From CAYHBS01 sp964360995 (GTDB taxonomy: Bacteria > Patescibacteriota > Minisyncoccia > Ryanbacterales > HO2-45-13): a stretch of DNA of 26,546 bases. A program made the translations under genes and the position numbers. Below are positions 23,433 through 26,546 of this stretch, in pieces. The stretch spans positions 1 to 26,546 of the forward strand of contig CAYHYZ010000009.1 of assembly GCA_964360995.1 (NCBI GenBank), read 5' to 3'. The notes beneath the pieces were generated by a model that worked only from the letters and a program-made list of their open reading frames with translations, did no database searches and was not told the DNA's origin. How positions within the stretch are numbered: the stretch's first letter is position 1; every line of letters starts with the position of its first letter.

Positions 23433-23775
23433 ATTTCACTGATTCAAGGACTTTCGCAAATACTATTGGATGATGTTCTGCGAGATTAGCAAGCATTTTT
23501 CGGTTGAGCACGATGTTTGCTTTCTTGAGCGATCCGATGAGCTTACTGTAGGATACCCCTTCGGTGCGCGCGGCGGCGTTGATGCGGATTGCCCAGACTT
23601 TACGCTGCACCCCCTTCTTCTTTCTACGATCATGAAATGCGTGCGTGTATGCGTGGAGAAGCGCTTCGGCCGCTGCGCGCTCCTTGGACTTTCGTCCCCA
23701 CTTAAAACCCTTCGTTTGCTTTAAGACATTCCTGCGACGCTTGATTGTTGTTTTGCCTCGTTTAATACGAACCAT
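23431..23775 (-). CDS. rplT: 50S ribosomal protein L20 (bL20)
   Basis: This 114-aa early large-subunit assembly protein shows the family pattern MVRIKRGKTTIKRRRNVLKQTKGFKWGRKSKERAAAEALLHAYT-like at the start (only key parts cited: KGFKWGR, ALLHAYTHAF), then RRKKKGVQRKVWAIRINAAAR and YSKLIGSLKKANIVLNRKMLA. It follows rpmI by 5 nt. No SD precedes the ATG. Its stop lies in the terminator stem. Confidence 0.97.
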   Translation of the reverse strand: MVRIKRGKTTIKRRRNVLKQTKGFKWGRKSKERAAAEALLHAYTHAFHDRRKKKGVQRKVWAIRINAAARTEGVSYSKLIGSLKKANIVLNRKMLANLAEHHPIVFAKVLESVK

Positions 23776-23780
23776 ATATG

Positions 23781-23969
23781 TTAGTTATGGGGGAGATATT
23801 TATTTACAATTTTTTTTGACTGTGGCATCGATTTCCATCCTTTCTTGGCGGACTGTGTACTCCCAGACTCCTTTGCGTTAAAGTGATTCTGGTTTTGCGA
23901 TCGGCGAAGTACCTTCCCGTTGGGAGTCACTTTGATTCTCTTTGCTACTGCTTTGTTTGTTTTTACCAT
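23781..23969 (-). CDS. rpmI: 50S ribosomal protein L35 (bL35)
   Basis: This 62-aa basic protein has AVAKRIKVTPNGKVLRRSQNQNHFNAKES, of which AKRIKVTPNGKVLRR is the L35 signature, and a basic C-terminus ending in a KKIVNKYLPHN tail. The start at 23969 matches the family start. Its first 92 nt are shared, in another frame, with the end of infC, leaving it without a free leader. That is unusual for this operon. Confidence 0.93.
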   Translation of the reverse strand: MVKTNKAVAKRIKVTPNGKVLRRSQNQNHFNAKESGSTQSAKKGWKSMPQSKKIVNKYLPHN

Positions 23970-24489
23970 GTTTCTCGGGCGCTAGGGTGAGCATAAGACC
24001 GCGGGGTCCGCTCTTGGGTCCTTCCATAATCTTGTAAGGAACCGTAATCATATTGAGCATCTGCTGTAAACGTTCATTCACAAATGATTTTGGGAGGGCT
24101 TTTTCTCGACCGCGCAGGATAAGGTCAAACCGGATATTATCTCCTCCTTCGAGGAATTCCTCGGCATCCCGGATTTTTCGCTCTAAATCATGAGCGGAAA
24201 TGTTGATGCGTGCGCGTACTCCTCGTACATCTACCTCCTTCACCTTCTTTCGTGCGGCGCGGGCTTCTTTCTCTTTCTGATACTTGAATTTCCCAACATC
24301 CATAATGCGACATACCGGAGGGCTGGCCTTGCCTGCCACTTCGATGAGATCTTTGTTCTCCGATTTTGCACGGGTAATTGCGATTTCGAGGGTCATGACG
24401 CCAAGATTCGCCCCATCACTCCCAATTACTCGTACATCAGTCGCTTTTATTTGATTGTTTACTTTTGGCTGTTCGATGGCAGTATGCAC
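23878..24489 (-). CDS. infC: translation initiation factor IF-3
   Basis: This protein binds the 30S and controls start-codon choice. The N-domain shows VNNQIKATDVRVIGSDGANLGVM, then EVAGKASPPVCRIMDVGKFKYQKEKEAR. The C-domain follows with VRARINISAHDLERKIRDAEEFLEGGD and ends near PRGLMLTLAP. After this about 30 residues form a hydrophilic Ser/Lys/Glu-rich tail that overlaps rpmI. The start is GTG; an in-frame TAA lies three codons upstream, which fixes the start. Length 203 aa, longer than the usual 170-180 because of the tail. Confidence 0.95.
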   Translation of the reverse strand: MHTAIEQPKVNNQIKATDVRVIGSDGANLGVMTLEIAITRAKSENKDLIEVAGKASPPVCRIMDVGKFKYQKEKEARAARKKVKEVDVRGVRARINISAHDLERKIRDAEEFLEGGDNIRFDLILRGREKALPKSFVNERLQQMLNMITVPYKIMEGPKSGPRGLMLTLAPEKHGKNKQSSSKENQSDSQREGTSPIAKPESL

Positions 24490-24512
24490 TACTGATTAAT
24501 GACAATGGATAC

Positions 24513-24541
24513 AGTGTACTGATGGAAAGGGCATTTGTCAA
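24513..24541 (-). promoter_or_regulatory. promoter of infC-rpmI-rplT
   Basis: On the minus strand TTGACA (24536-24541) and TACACT (24513-24518) are spaced by 17 nt. The -35 is perfect. The leader to the GTG start would be about 16-17 nt with no SD. Confidence 0.8.
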
Positions 24542-24555
24542 TGCGGGGTATACAT

Positions 24556-24591
24556 AAAAAGCCGCCCTACACCACGTGGGATGTAGGGCGG
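24556..24591 (-). terminator. intrinsic terminator of the Gam-like gene
   Basis: A 10-bp perfect GC-rich stem (CCGCCCTACA at 24562-24571, TGTAGGGCGG at 24582-24591) with a 10-nt loop is followed on the minus strand by CTTTTT. It lies 88 nt downstream of the Gam-like stop and just before the infC promoter, separating the two units. Confidence 0.85.
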
Positions 24592-24678
24592 AGACGATAG
24601 TTATATCGCGGTCCTATTCCGCAGCGCGGATCCGCTCTGCGGACAAGACACCGCCGCATCCGTGCTCGAAGATCCGAT

Positions 24679-25239
24679 TCATTCGATCAAGTTAATACGA
24701 AGCGGAGCTACCGTCGCAGAGATATTTTTCTTTGTCCCGGCGGGCGCAATGGAGATGCTATCATACTCGACGCGGCTCGCCGAGCTCACATGCTCTAGTA
24801 TATCCGGAGCATCCAGGAGCTCTTTCTTCTTGATGCTTCGTTTGGTTGCAATGCACGCACGGATTTTTCTCTTGATGGTCGCAGAAACTCCCATATCTGC
24901 AAGTAACGTGTCTAACTCGTCGATCAGCGCAGCGTCGTTTTCCACTTCAAGCGCCGTGACGTGGCGTAGTTGTAGCGTACCACTTTTAAACGCAACACTT
25001 CTTTTCTCTCCAGACTCAAGCTCCGGAAAGAGCGAAATCCCTGCTTCGATGGAGTCGACAATTGCTTGCAATATTTCCATATCTGCCGAAACGCTTGAGC
25101 ACGCTGATTTGTAGAGCGCGGCCACTTTATTGTCGAGGTCACGCTGCACTGTTGCGACACGCTCGTGTTTTTGGATGAACTGCCGCACCAGCTGTTCCAT
25201 ATCCTCTCTTATTTGCGGGCGAAGATGTGTTTTTGCCAT
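24679..25239 (-). CDS. Mu Gam-like host-nuclease inhibitor family protein
   Basis: This 186-aa protein resembles phage Mu Gam, a Ku-like protein that binds double-stranded DNA ends and blocks exonucleases. It has an N-terminal helical, coiled-coil-rich part (about residues 10-75), then AFKSGTLQLRHVTALEVENDAALIDEL, which corresponds to the TGxVxWR strand region, and KKELLDAPDILEHVSSASRVEYDSISIAP at the end, matching the Gam C-terminal layout. This is recognised by pattern, not by search. It is the only gene in the window with a perfect, well-spaced SD (AGGAGGT, 6 nt before ATG). Its own promoter and terminator make it monocistronic. Possible origins are phage domestication or a nucleoid/repair role. 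Confidence 0.55.
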   Translation of the reverse strand: MAKTHLRPQIREDMEQLVRQFIQKHERVATVQRDLDNKVAALYKSACSSVSADMEILQAIVDSIEAGISLFPELESGEKRSVAFKSGTLQLRHVTALEVENDAALIDELDTLLADMGVSATIKRKIRACIATKRSIKKKELLDAPDILEHVSSASRVEYDSISIAPAGTKKNISATVAPLRINLIE

Positions 25240-25243
25240 TAAA

Positions 25244-25269
25244 ATACCTCCTGTGTCTACAGGAGGTAT
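25244..25269. promoter_or_regulatory. 11-bp perfect inverted repeat holding the SD of the Gam-like gene
   Basis: ATACCTCCTGT (25244-25254) and ACAGGAGGTAT (25259-25269) are exact reverse complements around a 4-nt spacer. On the minus strand the arm nearer the ATG contains the SD AGGAGGT, and the other arm contains the matching CCTCC and most of the -10. It is not a terminator, since no T run follows. It may be an operator, or an SD-hiding hairpin if transcription starts further upstream. Confidence 0.8.
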
Positions 25270-25293
25270 AGCACTTCATCGCAATATTTTCAA
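25265..25293 (-). promoter_or_regulatory. promoter of the Gam-like gene
   Basis: On the minus strand TTGAAA (25288-25293) and TATACC (25265-25270) are 17 nt apart, and TGC directly before the -10 makes it an extended -10. Transcription would start near 25258, in the loop of the inverted repeat, giving a leader of about 19 nt that keeps the SD but not its complementary arm. Confidence 0.65.
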
Positions 25294-25311
25294 TCGTCAA
25301 GAAGAAGATTA

Positions 25312-25551
25312 CTATAGGATGCCCGGAGGAGGGAGATGACGCTCATTATCTGCGGCAGTGGATACCGTGATTATCAACGCACATGAGAACAGGACAAGTG
25401 CAATAATAAATAATATCAGATTTGCGCGGCGCTTCGTTGGGGCAAGCCTAGGGAATTTCGCCATGAATTTCTCGGTCATTGTGCGAGGTTTCAATGTGCG
25501 TACAGTGTTTGTTTGTTCAATCAGCTGGAAATCAACCATATTACTATACAT
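25312..25551 (-). CDS. small single-span membrane protein
   Basis: This 79-aa protein is not recognised. It has a polar N-terminal half, a basic stretch (KFPRLAPTKRR) and one hydrophobic segment of about 23 residues (44-66), then a short tail with PPP. Positive charges before the segment suggest an N-in orientation. The ATG at 25551 overlaps the stop of the pilin-like gene (TAATG), and a second ATG is at 25539. The coupling suggests that it serves the pilus, perhaps as an anchor or assembly partner; this is inference. Confidence 0.6.
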   Translation of the reverse strand: MYSNMVDFQLIEQTNTVRTLKPRTMTEKFMAKFPRLAPTKRRANLILFIIALVLFSCALIITVSTAADNERHLPPPGIL

Positions 25552-26402
25552 TACAGCACAATATTACCGTTGAGTCTGCATTGATACAGCGGAATCGTTT
25601 CGGGGTAGCCCCTATTATTGTTGGCATTTTTCCAGAACTCCCACGTTCCCGGGCAATGGTGAATAAAAACATATAGCGCCTTACCTCGGGGACAATATTG
25701 GACTGCGGTGCGTGCGTATTCATTATCGCCATTGTCAAACTGTAGGCGATCCATGTCGCCTGTAGCGAACCCATCAAATGTACTTCTTCGTTCAAATTGC
25801 AATGAGAGAAAATACACCTGTGGCCCTAATGCTTTATAAGATCCGCCCGCCCACCCTGCATTGTTGAAGTAGAGGTAATAGCCGCCGCAAGAATCATATT
25901 CCGATTGCAACGGCGGGTCCGCCCCAGGTGTCTGTACAATATCGCCATTTGGCTGCCGAAATGGCCAATAGATACCCCCTTCATACGTAGAATTATCAGG
26001 GATTATTTTGTTCCATAAGTCTGCATCAATCAGATATTGCATATATCGCACTCCTGAACCTGGATTTGGTAAAAAACTACTCCCAATATCTTCGGAATAT
26101 AACTGAACGCCAGCAGTCTCGAAAGGATATTCGGAAGGATGACTATTAATGTAATCATAACTGGTCAACAGTTTCGCCATATTCGGTGGGTAGAAGCCAT
26201 ATTCATCATAGTATTGCTCCAGAGCGAGGCGGAGATCATGAAATGTTGCAAGACGCTCGGCATCTCTTGCGTAAGCGCGGGCTTCGGAAAGACCCGCATA
26301 CCCAACGGAAGAAAGAAGGCTGATGATAGAAATAACCACTAATATTTCCACAAGTGTGAAGCTGGCAGTGCGAGATTTCTGTAACAATGGCATACGAAAC
26401 AT
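25551..26402 (-). CDS. type IV pilin-like protein (pseudopilin)
   Basis: This 283-aa protein has a class III signal: a short basic leader (LQKSRTAS), then FTLVEILVVISIISLLSSVGYAGL with Phe15 as mature residue 1 and Glu19 as residue 5. Residue -1 is Ser rather than the usual Gly. After it come RDAERLATFHDLRLALEQYYDEYGFYPP, as in GspG/PilA-like proteins, and a large C-terminal domain with four Cys. I start at ATG 26402, since the open frame to 26468 runs into a terminator and the -10 TATAAT ends 7 nt before 26402. The pilus could serve attachment or DNA uptake. Confidence 0.9.
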   Translation of the reverse strand: MFRMPLLQKSRTASFTLVEILVVISIISLLSSVGYAGLSEARAYARDAERLATFHDLRLALEQYYDEYGFYPPNMAKLLTSYDYINSHPSEYPFETAGVQLYSEDIGSSFLPNPGSGVRYMQYLIDADLWNKIIPDNSTYEGGIYWPFRQPNGDIVQTPGADPPLQSEYDSCGGYYLYFNNAGWAGGSYKALGPQVYFLSLQFERRSTFDGFATGDMDRLQFDNGDNEYARTAVQYCPRGKALYVFIHHCPGTWEFWKNANNNRGYPETIPLYQCRLNGNIVL

Positions 26403-26409
26403 GTCTTCT

Positions 26410-26415
26410 ATTATA
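26410..26415 (-). promoter_or_regulatory. -10 element of the pilin-like gene
   Basis: A perfect TATAAT on the minus strand ends 7 nt before the ATG at 26402, again predicting a leaderless message. No clear -35 is seen. It lies between the upstream terminator and the gene. Confidence 0.65.
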
Positions 26416-26430
26416 TACGGTGCATTGGAT

Positions 26431-26471
26431 AAATAGAAAACCCCGTGATCCGCTAGCTGGCGGATCACGGG
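26431..26471 (-). terminator. intrinsic terminator of an upstream minus-strand gene
   Basis: A 12-bp perfect stem (CCCGTGATCCGC at 26442-26453, GCGGATCACGGG at 26460-26471) with a 6-nt loop is followed on the minus strand by GTTTTCTATTT. It ends transcription coming from beyond the right edge of the window. The remaining 26472-26546 shows no identifiable gene; a coding end could lie there but I cannot name it. Confidence 0.85.
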
Positions 26472-26546
26472 CTTGTTTGCTAGAACCGAATCTCGAGCGC
26501 CGAGGAAAAATCCTTACAACCAAGGCGAAGTTAGAGGCCCCCCTTG

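Noticed and set aside
24662..25114. 150-codon plus-strand open frame
   Set aside because: It is the antisense of the Gam-like gene, which has a promoter, SD and terminator; the plus-strand protein has no recognisable pattern.
25244..25269. inverted repeat as a terminator of the 79-aa membrane protein gene
   Set aside because: The stem is strong but no T run follows on the minus strand, and the repeat overlaps a good promoter and the SD of the next gene.
26236..26523. 95-codon minus-strand open frame over the pilin start
   Set aside because: It runs through a terminator and the pilin promoter and lies out of frame with the pilin; no family pattern is seen.
1..26546. use of genetic code 25 (TGA as glycine)
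   Set aside because: TGA is the natural stop of many genes here (for example rplC, rplD, rplP, tpiA), with normal family lengths.
1..26546. CRISPR arrays, insertion sequences or prophage
   Set aside because: No direct-repeat array, transposase or phage structural gene is seen; the Gam-like protein is the only phage-related hint.

Overview
This window looks like a chromosome segment of a streamlined ultra-small bacterium of the Candidate Phyla Radiation (Patescibacteria, most likely a Parcubacteria-type lineage). The grounds are very short proteins, 4-nt ATGA/GTGA overlaps between most neighbours, no uL30 gene between rpsE and rplO, a short-LID adenylate kinase, and an ALG5-like glycosyltransferase and large type IV pilin-like protein of kinds often seen in that group. 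TGA is used as a normal stop, so this is not a code-25 (Gracilibacteria/SR1) organism. The assignment is inference; there is no 16S rRNA here.

Region 1 (1-11074, + strand) is the S10-spc ribosomal protein superoperon: the tail of rplC, then rplD, rplW, rplB, rpsS, rplV, rpsC, rplP, rpmC, rpsQ, rplN, rplX, rplE, rpsZ, rpsH, rplF, rplR, rpsE, rplO, secY, adk, map and ruvX. A strong internal promoter directly in front of rpsZ could drive the second half separately. infA and rpmJ do not follow map.

Region 2 (11094-22930, + strand) is housekeeping and envelope: an ALG5-like glycosyltransferase, a GalT-like uridylyltransferase, a YqaA/DedA-like membrane protein, tpiA-pgk-recJ-rnhA as one overlapping run, a small membrane protein, a ComEC-type metallo-beta-lactamase (MBL) protein, ndk, a beta-CASP MBL nuclease, a SLOG/LOG-like protein, an aromatic amino-acid permease, and a family-4-like uracil-DNA glycosylase without iron-sulfur cysteines.

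Region 3 (22931-23430) is a convergent intergenic gap with three hairpins. One is a minus-strand terminator that belongs to no visible gene. Together with a promoter-like sequence it outlines a possible small RNA.

Region 4 (23431-26546, - strand) holds infC-rpmI-rplT (infC and rpmI overlap by 92 nt), a Mu Gam-like DNA-end-binding protein, a small membrane protein and a type IV pilin-like protein.

The most striking global signal is regulatory. At least six genes have a -10 hexamer ending only 6-10 nt before the ATG, which predicts leaderless or nearly leaderless mRNAs, and almost no gene has a well-placed Shine-Dalgarno (SD) sequence. The Gam-like gene is the exception: it has a perfect SD, and that SD lies in an 11-bp perfect inverted repeat that also covers its promoter.
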